NCBI GenBank assembly: GCA_014925825.1
Contig: JACGCK010000153.1
Span: 44,909-108,908 of the forward strand
Source: Pholiota molesta
Taxonomy: Eukaryota > Basidiomycota > Agaricomycetes > Agaricales > Strophariaceae
Direction: 5' to 3'
DNA length: 64,000 nt
Part shown: positions 27,516 to 38,224 of the stretch, piece after piece
Layout of the letters: each line of letters begins with the position of its first letter
Position numbering within the stretch: position 1 is the first letter of the stretch
Notes under the pieces: model-generated
The model's input: only the letters and a program-made list of their open reading frames with translations
The model's database searches: none
Told to the model about the DNA's origin: nothing
Position numbers and translations under genes: made by a program

Positions 27516-28935
27516 CCCAACTTTAACATTTCCATCTGCAATCTAAATGCGCGTGTGATGTTGCCAATGTTGGGCGCTTAAAACCAAGTGCTTGCATGTG
27601 TGCCTAAAAATAGACAGTGAAAAATCGCCACTAACCCATATGCATAAATTCTAATCCATGCACTTGCGACACGCTCTCATTCAAGAGGACAAAGATTATT
27701 CGCTAAGTACGATTAATTCTCTAGCTTGACAAAAGAACTAATACCCAGCGAAATCAACTTCAACGAACACCTCTCATTTATTTATGTATCTCCGACCTTG
27801 CCCTCCATCTTCTCCAGCACTCCGTCATTCTTTGCTCTCCCCGAAACCACTGCTCTCCATTCCATTCCGTTTCCGTCAACCACTCCTCCTCCTCCTCCTC
27901 CCCCTCCTCCTATGACGACGACCAACAGCAACAACAACTACTCTCCACCCCACCCCACCACGCGCCGCACAAAATAACGCAGCGCCCAAAACAACAGGGA
28001 ACGAAAGAAAAAAAGGGGGGACGGAAACGAAAAACACATCAGTCAACAAAAACACACAGAAATACAGTGGGTCAAATCAGCGAGGGCGGCCTTTATCAAT
28101 ATCAATAGCGTTGAGTTGAGTTATAGCAGGAAGATTATTTAAGGTAGACGCAGGCATGGGCGGTCGTGAGATGGGACGTAGCGGGGGTGATTGCGCGATG
28201 GAAAGGGGATGGGGGTGGGGGATGGGGTGGTCGGGTAGGTCGGGTGAGGGGAAAGGCAAGGATGGGGCGAAAAGAACGAACGAAGATGAAGACGGAACGA
28301 GGAATGGTGCACGAGTGGACGGATGGACGGATGATGGATAGACGGATGGATGGATGGCATAGATCCGGCAAATTGTGGTGGTATGGATAAGGATGGATGA
28401 CGGCGAGGAACGTAAGCACACTCGAGTTGAGCGGCGCCGGTGAAGAAAAAGTGGGAAGAGATAGATGTCAATGTGCGTACCCATCACCGGGCCGGCGACG
28501 GGGTTTAAGGGACGATAACTGTGTTGGAGCGTGCGTGGGGGAATGACGGCAGGGAATATGAGTTATAAAATCAGTCTTCAGGTGCATTCGTTTGGCATTC
28601 GTTGTTCAAAGGCAGATAAGGCAAGCGGGGGCATGTCTTGCCTCGGATCGTGGTTGTTGGTTGTTATCGGGCTTAAGTGTGGGGTGTATAAGTGGGGGTA
28701 ATGGGTGTTGATGTGATGGGTCTAACAGCGATTGCTGAAAGGGTTCAGGTTTGGGCGCCAGTTCTGCTGCTGAGGCCAGCCTCGTGGCGCCGTGGTTCTC
28801 CTCCTCCGCCCTGTATCTCCTACCAGCCGCTGGCGGTACTCCTCTCTCTCTCTCCCGCTCCTACTTCTCTTCCTCCTCTCTCTCTCTCTGCTCTCCGCCC
28901 TCCTTCCTCCGCCTCACTCTCTGCTACATGAGCCC
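27516..28935. other. Intergenic, low complexity; 3' side of the RNA helicase gene
   Basis: CTCCTCCTCC and ACAACAACAA tracts at 27885-27940, purine-rich runs at 28000-28035 and 28200-28310. ORFs here follow the simple repeats and are not credible proteins. The 28560-28935 part probably includes the helicase 3' UTR. Confidence 0.5.
28317..28358. repeat. GGAT/GGAC microsatellite
   Basis: Tandem GGAC and GGAT tetranucleotides with small interruptions (GGACGGATGGACGGATGATG...GGATGGATGG). Confidence 0.85.
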
Positions 28936-30577
28936 TCATCGGTAGACAGGGGCGCGTTGCTGAGCCGGGGCTCCATTCTGGTATTGCACCTGCTGCGCAT
29001 GCCCGTTCCTCTGCGCGGGCACGCCACTCGGGCCCGCCTGCTGCCTCTGCTGCTGTTGCTGCTGTTGTTGTTGTTGCTGCTGCTGCTGAATCTGCGCCTG
29101 CTGCGCGGGCCTCTGCACCACGCTCTCCTCGCCCCCGCTCGGCGCGACATACAAGCCTCTATCAATCGTCGGCGGGATCGGCTGGATCTCCGTCCCCAAC
29201 TCCTGCTCGATCTTATACAGGTTAAACCTATCCTCATACGTGACCAGGTTAATCGCCAGCCCAAGATGTCCAAAGCGCCCCGAGCGCCCGATGCGGTGCA
29301 GGTACGTCTCCGCGTTCTTGGGGAAGTCGAAGTTGATGACGACGTTCACCGCCTGGATGTCGATGCCGCGCGTGAGCAGGTCCGAGCACACGAGGTTGCG
29401 GCACACGCCGTTGCGGAAGTCGTGGAAGACGCGGTTCCGGTGCGACTGCAGCATCTTCGCGTGCGAGTAGAAGCAGGAGTAGCCGAGCTCGGTCACTTTC
29501 TTCGCGAGGAGCTCGACGCGGTTGGTGGAATTACAGAAGATGATAGATTGATTAATTTGGAGCTGGGGAGGGGGATGTGAGCGGGGGAGGTTGGGGAGAA
29601 TAGGGAGAGACAAGGACGTACCTTGGAGAAGAGGGTATTGAGGCAGTGGACCTCTGCCGTTCTTCGACGTAGGCGTAGTATTGAGTGACACCGCGGAGGG
29701 TGAGTTCGTCCATAAGATTAATTTCATAAGGAGATTTCATGTGCTTGTCCTAAATGGTAATGAGCATTAAGATTTTCGAAGAGTTCGAAGAACGTCAACA
29801 AACCTTGAAGTCTTTGACAATCATTGGGAAAGTGGCACTGAACAACATTACTTGACGTTCAGAGGGGAGGAAGGAGAGCAATTGCTCCATGACAGGGGCG
29901 AATTCAGGGGAAAGAAGTTTGTCGGCCTCGTCCATAACGAAGACGGGGCATTCACTGAGATCTGCTACTCCCTTGCCGGCCAAATCCAGGATACGACCAG
30001 GGGTGCCGACGAGGACATGGACTGTTTCGGAAAGACGCAAAATATCGTCTTTGAGGGTGGTGCCTCCGGTGGTCACCATGACCTGGAGGCCCATGTGCTT
30101 TCCGAGAATCTTGCACACCTGGGAGGTCTGCAGCGCAAGCTCGCGTGTGGGGACCAGGAGCAGGGCCTGGATCTTGTTCCTGGTGATATCGATCTGCTGG
30201 AGCGAGGGGATGACGAACGCGGCCGTCTTTCCCGTGCCGTTCTTCGCGCGGGCGAGGATATCGCGTTTGGCGAGGGCGACGGGGATGGCTTCTTCTTGGA
30301 TGGGGGACGGCTTCTCGAACCCGGCCTCGAAGATGCCCATGAGGAGCTCGCGCTTGAGGAACATGTCCTCAAACTCCGGTGCCTTTCGTCGCGGTTACAT
30401 CTTCTGTCTGCGGGCGGATGTCTTTTGGGGGTGGCGGAGACCTGCTTTCCACGAATCGTTGGTAGGCGCGGGGCTGTTTTGGGGCATGACTCGACATCAG
30501 GACACGGGGTTCGGGGAGATAAGGTTAGACTGGAGGCATACGCACGTGGATGAGGAGGAGGTGGCTGCTTGAGACAT
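28936..30577 (-). CDS. DHH1: DEAD-box RNA helicase Dhh1/DDX6
   Basis: ATP-dependent RNA helicase of P-bodies that promotes mRNA decapping and translational repression. Start [11 protein letters not shown] at 30577, followed by an intron, the conserved WKAGL...[19 protein letters not shown] linker and [13 protein letters not shown]. The helicase motifs run in order: Q motif [17 protein letters not shown], Walker [26 protein letters not shown] in [15 protein letters not shown] in LFSATFP, then [27 protein letters not shown] and [12 protein letters not shown]. The C-terminus has a glutamine run of about 14 and a P/Q/G-rich tail. Three single-base breaks interrupt this highly conserved protein: one base short near 29653 (EERQ-KVHCLN), one short near 30435 (before PPPKD) and one extra at 30376-30377 (KGT-EFEDM). 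Everything else is intact, which favours sequence error over loss of the gene. Confidence 0.95.
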
Positions 30578-32017
30578 TCTGTCTACTGCTTTATCGGCAA
30601 TGAGGACGATGTCGGGTGGGTGAGGGACGCGAAGACGTGGCCACTGGGCGTTGGTGGGTGCTGGGTGTGGATGCGGCGCTCTTTTGCAGATATGGGGCAG
30701 CTGGATGGTGTTGTGATGACGAGCTCGACGTTGGTGTTGATGTGCGGGGCTGTGGTTGGAGTTGGATGTGGTCTGGGGTGTTTTTGCGAGTGGATGATGG
30801 CAAAGGACGGTCAGCGTGTTGTTCGTCCACAAAAAGACATTGCCCTGCCCAGATTAGTTCACACGCTCCCTCCCCCTCAACACAGCCGCAATACAACCGC
30901 TTGACTCGCACCTCCCACTGCTCACCAGCCAGCACAATGCCGGCTATAAGATGAATCGAAATCACCAACCCACTGAAGAACATTGTAGACCATACCCGAA
31001 GTGAGTCAGTTTCTACTCCCGACATATCGATCGCCCAAAATTCATTTTCTGCAAGTCTGCAAGGCACTGAACTACATGTCTTCTAAACCCGAGGACTTGC
31101 AGAATTCATCGCCGTTCCTTTTTGAGTTTTTAGCTCTTATCAGTCGCACAATCCCGAAGAACTTCCCATGTAGCATAGCTTCGAGGTTAAAAATGGCCCA
31201 TGGGCGCTACTTCGTAAGCATACTGGCAGAACGTCTCCCATTTCCGGTGGAGAAATAATTGTTTTCACCAACACATCTCACTGACTTTTTTTTTCCTTCT
31301 GAATTTCTTCCCAGGTTTATCACCCATTTTTCGCTTTGTGGCACTTGGGATCCGCCGCCAGAGGATCTCTGCCTAACGCGGCGAGAGATTTAGTCATGAC
31401 TCAGTGATTTGTATAATAATCTACAACTGCATCTGCAGAAGTATTGCCCTGACAAATCTTGAAATTGTCATAGCCCTTTCACGCGCGATGGGAACATATA
31501 ATTCCGAATTTAAGCGGCTACGCGGGAAGCGAACCGCCAGGATTTAAGACATTGGGTTGCGAACCGATAAGTGAACCGTACCAAGCAAGGTAGCATATGC
31601 AACCGACCTATTTTGTATGTACCATCTGCGACGCGATAAAATGTACCGTTGGAAAAACATGTGAAAACTGATTGCATCAACGCATAAAAAAGGGGCATTG
31701 ATTAGATTCTATTCTTATTCATGATATGAAGTCCACAAAAACTACGGGCGCTAAAGGAAGGGATCTCATTTCAATAGTAGAACTCCTTATATAACTTTTT
31801 TACACATTGAAAATTATAAACCATTGAGTAGAATATTTGGGACGCTACAAGATATTGGTATAATACATGCAAATGAAGCTCAAGATACAGATGGAAGTAA
31901 TATAGTACAACGGGGAGGGGAGCACATAATGCTCGAACAAGATAACTAGGACATGAATTAGCATTTCTGCTTGCCAAAAAATCGGCGGCATACCAGAAGT
32001 TGTGGCTGGTGGATGGT
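30578..32017. other. Intergenic, upstream of the helicase gene, no gene seen
   Basis: GC-rich near the helicase start, AT-rich beyond 31000. ORFs such as the one at 31001-31258 have no recognisable domain. Confidence 0.5.
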
Positions 32018-32313
32018 TTATGAATGCACTCCTTTACGGAGAGTGGTACCTGGGATTACAAGTAAGTAATAGCATTTGAATGATGATTCACAACTCACCT
32101 GACGCTGAGACGGAGGAAGAGGTCGCGGAGGCGAACGAGGCCCTTATCGGCGTGTTCACCGCATTCCAAAGCCCTCCCAGCACATCCCCGTCCTCTCCGC
32201 CTCCCAGAATCACGCCGAGGTCGAACCGTCGGCCCAGCATCTCTCCCTGCCCTTTCAGATCTGCCCCCTCCGGATACTGGTCTGACCAATCGAGCCATGT
32301 GAGTGTTGCCGTT
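32018..32313 (-). CDS. Possible 3' end of an unknown gene
   Basis: Exon 32099-32313 follows a CGCAG acceptor and reads TATLTWLDWSDQYPEGADLK, then MLGRRFDLGVILGGGEDGDV, then LWNAVNTPIRASFASATSSS. An intron of 49 bases (GTGAGT...CCCAG, 32050-32098) leads to GTTLRKGVHS and TAA at 32018-32020. The splice signals and residue choice look genuine, but I recognise no family and could not place the upstream exons in the GC-rich 32.3-33.1 kb region. Confidence 0.35.
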
Positions 32314-33346
32314 CTGCGTTTGTTCGTCGGCAGCAGCTCGTGTCGGTGTGGTTGTTGTTGCTGCTGTTGCTAAAGAGGTGGGTGATGTGGCAGAGAGCAA
32401 AGGCTTCTTGAGCTTATTTCTTCTCGCCACCACTGCCACTGCCACCACTGCCTTTCACGCGCGCTCGTCGTTTCGACTCCGCTGCCGCCTCGTAAGTCCT
32501 TCTCTGTCGACATCACATCCGACTTTCGGCTGACGTGCTACGGTGCGCACCTCTAGCCTTCGATCGCGTTCGCAGCCCCCCACACGCATCCGATAGCCGT
32601 CGTCCTTCGCAGCAACGGCGCTATCCGTCGTGTCCAGCCACCCTTCGCGGCGATCCGTGTGCAGCTCGTGCGCGAGCGTGTCTGGTACGTCCCCAGAGGT
32701 CCATGCGGCCGCCGCCCCCACTGACGGGATCTCTGCGCGCTTTCCCGCAGTGTACGCCGTGCTACAGGACGAACGAGTCGTGTAGGGAGGGGCTTAGGGT
32801 TTCGCAGGAGAGTCGGCGGGTGCGCGTCAGGGTTCGACAAGCGTCGAGAAGGTAAGGAATCGGTGGGCGCAAGCGTGCGCGGGAGTTGGCTTCGACTTGT
32901 TGGGAATCGTTGCACACGGCCGAGGGGTTTGGCTGCCGCGAGCGCCGTTTGAGTTGGGCGCCGGTGGGGTGGGGGCGAGGAGCGCTGGAGGGGCCTTACG
33001 CGGCGTCATCTAACGGGCACAGGCCGAGGGCTTTGGATGTCGCGAATTGGAGGAGGTCTTGCTGGAGCGGCCGAGGTGAGCATGATCCAGAAAAACGGAT
33101 GGCAGCTCACGGTGAAATCGTCCGCCAGCCACCAACGACACCTCCCGCGATGCCGAACACCGTGCCTCGTCGTAAATTTGGACTTGTCGTCATCGCCCAG
33201 AGCGCATCGCAGCGATGAGCTGCCGAGCTGGCATAGCCAAGGTAAGCAAGGATGCATGACAACGCCAGGCGACTCATGTTGCCCATCGAGCCTGATCGTC
33301 GACGCTGAGTCGTCGTTGATGCAATGGATCCTTGCCGGCGCAATGC
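32314..33346. other. GC-rich stretch, coding status unclear
   Basis: Overlapping ORFs on both strands at 32455-33375 probably reflect high GC. Some minus-strand stretches (PDTLAHELHTDRREGWLDTT) look protein-like and could be upstream exons of the gene ending at 32018, but no consistent splice chain was found. Confidence 0.35.
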
Positions 33347-33572
33347 GAACAGTACAAAATGCACTGTTCGGCTAGCCCGGATGACTGCGCCTTCACAAAT
33401 TGCACATTTCGCTACGAGCATAACGATCTGCTCTGCGAACAGCACATTTTGTGCTGTTCGGCTAGCCCACGCGTTTCGCTATTATTGGAACAGTACATTT
33501 TGTGGGTGGTCGGCTAGCCCACGCGTTTCGCTATTCTTGGAACAGTATATTTTGTGGTGGTCGGCTAGCCCA
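33347..33572. repeat. Palindromic repeat cluster 1 (GAACAGTACA/TGTACTGTTC family)
   Basis: Copies at 33347-33369, 33437-33459, 33488-33510 and 33540-33562. The ideal element is a 10-base arm GAACAGTACA, a 3-base centre AAA or TTT, and the arm TGTACTGTTC, often followed by GGCTAGCCCACGCG. The last three copies are tandem with a 51-52 base period. The 33437 copy has GCACA paired with TGTGC, a matched change in both arms. The cluster begins about 40 bases beyond the stop of the gene at 33609. Confidence 0.85.
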
Positions 33573-33608
33573 CGCATTCCCACAGAGAGACAACACTATA
33601 TTGAGTAA

Positions 33609-34208
33609 TTACGCGGCCAGATCACTACCTACCCTAATCATATTTTGAGACATCAGAAACACCAATAAAACGAGTGGCCTTACCCTATGCACCCGGTCAT
33701 AGTCAATATCCAACACGTCGCGCCAATGTTGAGAGGGAATGCTAGTGACGGTGCTGATTGCCTCAGCCATTACGTCGCTTCGCACCTATTCAGAGCATTA
33801 GAAGGAAGACACAGTGTGAATATGAAGGAGCTTACCTTTTTCTTGAGAGCGCCTTCTTCAAAGGTGGGCCAGCGATCTCGGGATATCTTGTCAATACGTT
33901 CGAAGTACTCTTTTAGGTTGCCTTCGGCCTCTGCTTGGTGATAGAAAACGGCGGCGTGCTTTGCGAACTTCCAGATTGCATATGAGTACCTGTCAACCCC
34001 GGCAGCTTCGACGTCGGAGGAAGCAGGGGATGCAAGCATCGCCTGCCTGATCTCGAGGAGCATCGCCACCCAAGGATCGATCCCTTGAGTGAGTTTGGTG
34101 CCGGACGCGACTTCGGAAGGCTCAGTCATCTGATCCCCAGGTCAATGCAGTTTCCTACCACCTACATTCAGCAGTACTTACCTTGGCCGCTTCAATGCCC
34201 AAGGACAT
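33609..34208 (-). CDS. Small unknown protein, three exons
   Basis: Start ATG at 34208 (MSLGIEAAK), intron with GTAAGT...GATCAG, then MTEPSEVASGTKLTQGIDPW, VAMLLEIRQAMLAS, AIWKFAKHAAVFYHQAEAEG, YFERIDKISRDRWPTFEEGA and LKKK. A second intron (GTAAGC...AATAG) leads to VRSDVMAEAISTVTSIPSQH and WRDVLDIDYDRVHR, ending at TAA 33609-33611. The frame is intact and the splice sites are good. Mostly helical, soluble, no signal peptide or membrane span. No family recognised. It is flanked on both sides by clusters of the GAACAGTACA palindrome. Confidence 0.55.
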
Positions 34209-34256
34209 AGATAGATGATGGGGGGATGAAAGCAACGAGGTGTTCAGTTATTCTTC

Positions 34257-34475
34257 GAACAGTACATTTTGAGGTGTTCGGGCTAGCCCACGCGTTGCCG
34301 ACTAGTACAAAATGTGCCATTGACCATCCCGCGCATGCCGGCCACATAACAGTACAAAATGTGCCCATGACCAGCCGGCGCTTGTTCGGGCATGCGAACA
34401 GCACAAGTTGTGGGATAGCAAACGGTACAATTTGTACTCCCCGACAAAGTCCGCCATACGTAGTACAAATGTACC
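34257..34475. repeat. Palindromic repeat cluster 2
   Basis: Five or six copies or half copies: GAACAGTACATTTTGAGGTG, AGTACAAAATGTGCC (twice), GAACAGCACAAGTTGTGGG, GGTACAATTTGTAC and AGTACAAATGTAC. The first is followed by GGGCTAGCCCACGCG as in cluster 1. It lies between the 5' end of the gene at 33609-34208 and the 3' end of the next gene on the same strand. Confidence 0.8.
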
Positions 34476-34643
34476 AGAGTCCACGGCATACTCATTTAGA
34501 ATGTAGAAAGCAGTCACCAACAACATCAATTCTCAGAGAAGCACTATTAAAAGGAAGAAAGGAAGAGAACTATGAATGATGTCGAACGAGAAGGGACCTA
34601 CGCTTGCCCTCGTTGAACACCCAAAGTTCTACCCATAGTCCTC

Positions 34644-37600
34644 CTAGTCCTCTTCGTCCTCCTCGCCATCCGCATCTTCCTCGCCATCCCGCATCCCTGG
34701 TGTTGCGAGTCGGCCTGGCCTCTGCAGTGTTTCGATCCTCTGGATGCAGCTCGCTCTGAGGGTCCAGAGGTTCCCACGTATCTGGCAAAAAACATTGTGG
34801 ATAGGTGCGAGCGTGTTCTTGAGGGCCGCTAGTTGCTCCTTGAGGGAATCCGCCATGGCACCGTGTTCGGGGTACTTTGATAACTGAGCTTGCAAGCGTT
34901 CCACCGCCCAGATTGCGGTCGAAGCCAGTCGCTGCTCACGTCGCGCATACAGTCGCGGCGTAGTCAGGCCCGAGACTTCTTGGATTCCAGCCCTAACCAA
35001 CGTCAAGGCATCTTCATGGATCACCATGTTCGACTTTTTCGGAAGGCTGTCCGGAGTGCGTACGCCCGGTGTGCGAATCTGTACACCCTCAACACCCCCA
35101 GTGGCCTTGAACAGCCAAAAATCCAAACGGGCAAGATCAGCATTGCATCCGCAACGGAGATTGGCAGCATTGGGATTTGGGTACTGGACTGGACAGTATT
35201 TCTCGGCTTTGGTCTTGTCCATGCAATTCAAGCAATATTGCTTGTTTCCCTGAAAGCTGAGTTCGTAATTTTTTCAATCACAATTGGTGTGAATCACGTA
35301 CTCTCTTAAACACTTGTCGAATACCCTCATAACCAACGGTCAAAATCCAAGGATGCGCTTTTGGGTCCTGTTTAGCTTCACGCATCATGGTGGCAGTCAC
35401 ATTCAAGAACGCCTCATTTGGCTTTTCTGCGAGGTTGCCATCAGTAATGGTCTTTGTTGGACCCTTTGCGGTACAATTTCTGCGGCTTCTCTTTCACCAG
35501 CTCCAGGTCGATCAACCAGTTGTAGACTCGCGCAAAGTCTCCACAGTCGTACGACGCGTAAGGTTGATTTCAGGTTGAGGGTAACCCGCGAAGGATATAT
35601 GCTTTGTGGCTCTCGGGCACACCTCCTCGACCGCGTCTTCCAGTACTTTAGCTGCATTCAACAACGGCACCATATCTTCATATTCCGCCATGTCTAGGTC
35701 TATCGCCTCAAATAATTAGGGTCTTTACGGTGACCGGCGATGAACTTCTTGTACGATGCCGTGAACTGGGTGTAAGCGGACCCTGGCAATTTGAGGCGGA
35801 TGAGCTCCCTGCGCCCCTTGAGATCTCCATAGAGAGGATTCTGCGTCACGGGGTGGTAAGGCTGAGCCACAGGAATAGGGGCGTAGTGGACCGTCTGAGC
35901 CGCCTGGGGGTGGAAATGCTGAGACGCCAGAGGCGGCGGGTAGTGGAAAGACTGAGACGCCAGAGGCGGCGGGTAGTGGACACCCTGAGCCTGTCCACCA
36001 TTGTGCATCTCAAGTCGGGTATGATGTTATTGACATGAAACATGTCTTGGTCGGCTATAAGCCATTTAGCTAAGAAAATCTGAAATCACGACGAAACTTA
36101 CTATGGCCGACTACTCCATCTCCCTGCTGAGGACACCCGCTGCTTCCAGGCTGCGCTTCTCCCACTATCTGCTGACGATACAGCTCGACCGGCGCATTAT
36201 TCATATACAGAGGATTTTGCGCTCCTAAACCGTGGAATCAACCGAAATACCCACAGATGCAAGGTCATAGACACTCACTGCTTCCAACATAAGGCTCTAC
36301 TCGGAGATTGAAGCCTTGACCATAGGCATTGTCTCCTACGTAGTCGCCTAAGCCCCTCAGTAAGTAAGCCCCTATACCTTGAGTCAGGCCAAGGAAACTT
36401 ACCTCTATCCAAGCACTGTGCGTAACCTTCAGTGAAAGCACGCATCGATCATCGATCTGCTGGCCCGATGTATTATAGGGGAGCGAGTTTATCGAGTCTT
36501 TATTGATGTAATTAGCCCTCACTCTAAACACTGCGGCCAGGAATCTTACTGTTGTCAGGCGCAGGCCACTCCATCTCTCTCCGAAGTTGTTGATTGTGCT
36601 CCGCAACGAGGCTATGAGGAATCTCTGTCATCTGAGAAGATGTAGATGAATACTCTCACTATACAATCAAAAACCCAGGGAACACTTACTGTTGCACAAG
36701 AAGTGGTTTTGCGAGGCCCCCTCTTCATCTCTTCATACTTCGCCAACACATCCACAATCTTTTGCAGTTGACGGCGGGATCTTGGTCGTGGACACGGGGA
36801 TGTGTGAAGTCAACCCATCCCTCGAGTTTGTCCCGAGCAATTGTAGTTTTAGCATTGCAAAGGGAGAGGATGAGTACAAAGCGTCCAATGCGAAAATTTT
36901 ACCAACCGGAGGCCCATCTACCAACTATTGCTCAAACAGTACAATTTGTACCGCTCCAACAGTACAATTTGTACCCATCGGGTAAATCTTTGGCATTTGC
37001 CTGATTTGTATATTTTGTACTGTTCGGCTATTCCATGACCAACTCTACGATCGCTTTGTTTTGTACCGATCGTCGATTAGGCTTATATTGATTAGGCGAT
37101 CTGTACATTTTGTACCAACTATCTAGGTATTGCTAGATACCCTTCCTGATGCATACAGGATCTACAGACGTGGATTTTGCCTCGACACTGGTCCAGTCTA
37201 CTCTGCGACCAAATTAATCCTCATACTATACCCATACTGGAATAAGAGACTCACTGTTGTCAGTTTCGGATGACGGCGGGCTCTGTTCATCTCTTGCAGG
37301 CCATCCATGCGGCCACTCCTGGCGCTGCGCCTCCGTTAACGGCCATGCAGGTCCAATATCTTCCCATCTTGGGAGGCTGAAAAGCCTCGAGCCCAGGCAG
37401 GTTGCACGTCCCAGTTGTAGGGGGCTTGAACGCCTAAGGGGCATTGTCAGCCTCGAATCCCAGGTATACGCAGACAAGAGACATACCGTTCGTTGCAGCA
37501 CTGGCCTCGTCAGCAAATGTCTCGGCCTGAGACCCCGTAGCCCGTGTGTCCTCAGGACGTGTCAGCGAGGTGTGATCACCTTGGACGCCTCAGCAGTGTC

Positions 37601-37767
37601 AGACTCAAATCCCAGGGATACACAGTCAGAACAAGAGACTTACCGTTCATTGACGCACATGCCTCAGCCTGAGAACCAGCAGGAGATGCCTCGTCAGGTT
37701 CTGTCGCTGCCTGAGAAGTCTCAGCAAGCCCCTCCACACGACGTTCAGTCAGCTCTTGTGGAGTCAT
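34644..37767 (-). CDS. Unknown multi-exon protein with Cys cluster and HYPPPLASQ repeats (tentative model)
   Basis: Likely 5' exons: MTPQELTERRVEGLAETSQA at 37767, then two similar exons ending GSQAEACASMNG and ATNG, then WPLTEAQRQEWPHGWPARDE...PPSSETDN. After an intron that would contain palindrome cluster 3 come QKIVDVLAKYEEMKRGPRK, HSLVAEHNQQLRREMEWPAP, a segment SINSLPYNTSGQQIDDRC, DYVGDNAYGQGFNLRVEPYV, and a Pro/His-rich part with HYPPPLASQ twice. The C-terminal part has CLNCMDKTKAEKYC...CGC, a possible zinc-binding cluster, a helical region (LASTAIWAVERLQAQLSKYP) and an acidic end (GEEDADGEEDEED). At least two frame breaks occur (after NYLR near 35703 and near 35570). It could be two genes, split at the cluster 3 palindromes. 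No family recognised. Confidence 0.4.
36933..37117. repeat. Palindromic repeat cluster 3
   Basis: Copies: AACAGTACAATTTGTACC twice in tandem (36936 and 36958), GTATATTTTGTACTGTTCGG near 37008, TTGTTTTGTACC near 37058 and CTGTACATTTTGTACC near 37101. The core GTACA-nnn-TGTAC is kept although the outer arms are lost in several. Confidence 0.8.
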
Positions 37768-37830
37768 GGGAGTAACACAGTCGGAAGGAAGAGAATGAAA
37801 GGGAATTTCACTTGCCCTCGAGCTTATTGC

Positions 37831-38047
37831 TCAAATGGTACATTTTGTAGTCGTTGGCTTGATTGAACACCTGATTGCCGAGATGGTACATGTTGTACTC
37901 TTTGGGTCTGCTTTCACCAGCCCGCTGCCGATCTGTACATTTTGTATCGTTGGGTATTTTTCACCAGCCTGTTGATGATCTACGCATTTTGTACTGTTGG
38001 CATTTCTTCACCAGCCGCCCGCCGATCTGTACGTTTTGTATCGTTCT
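37831..38047. repeat. Palindromic repeat cluster 4
   Basis: Copies: GGTACATTTTGTAGTCG, GGTACATGTTGTACTC, CTGTACATTTTGTATCG, CTACGCATTTTGTACTG and CTGTACGTTTTGTATCG, with TTTTCACCAGCC-type spacers between. It occupies the gap between the unknown gene (start 37767) and the 3' end of the Spt5-like gene (38225). Confidence 0.8.
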
Positions 38048-38224
38048 AGTAAAATATTGTTCAATGATGAGCGTGCTATTCATGTAGGACAACCAATGAC
38101 GTACTGTCTCTCTCTGAGAAATACACAATTTACTTGTAAGATGTTTGTCAAAAACATACCTGTTAGTTAAATAGCTTCACTGATTATAGGGCTCGTACAT
38201 GCAAAGGTTTCGTAGTATATCAAA

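Noticed and set aside
28792..30572. Long plus-strand ORFs over the DHH1 region
   Set aside because: They are antisense readings of the conserved helicase codons in GC-rich DNA.
33347..33572. CRISPR-like array
   Set aside because: Spacers are not unique, the units are tandem copies of a whole 51-52 base segment, and the host is eukaryotic.
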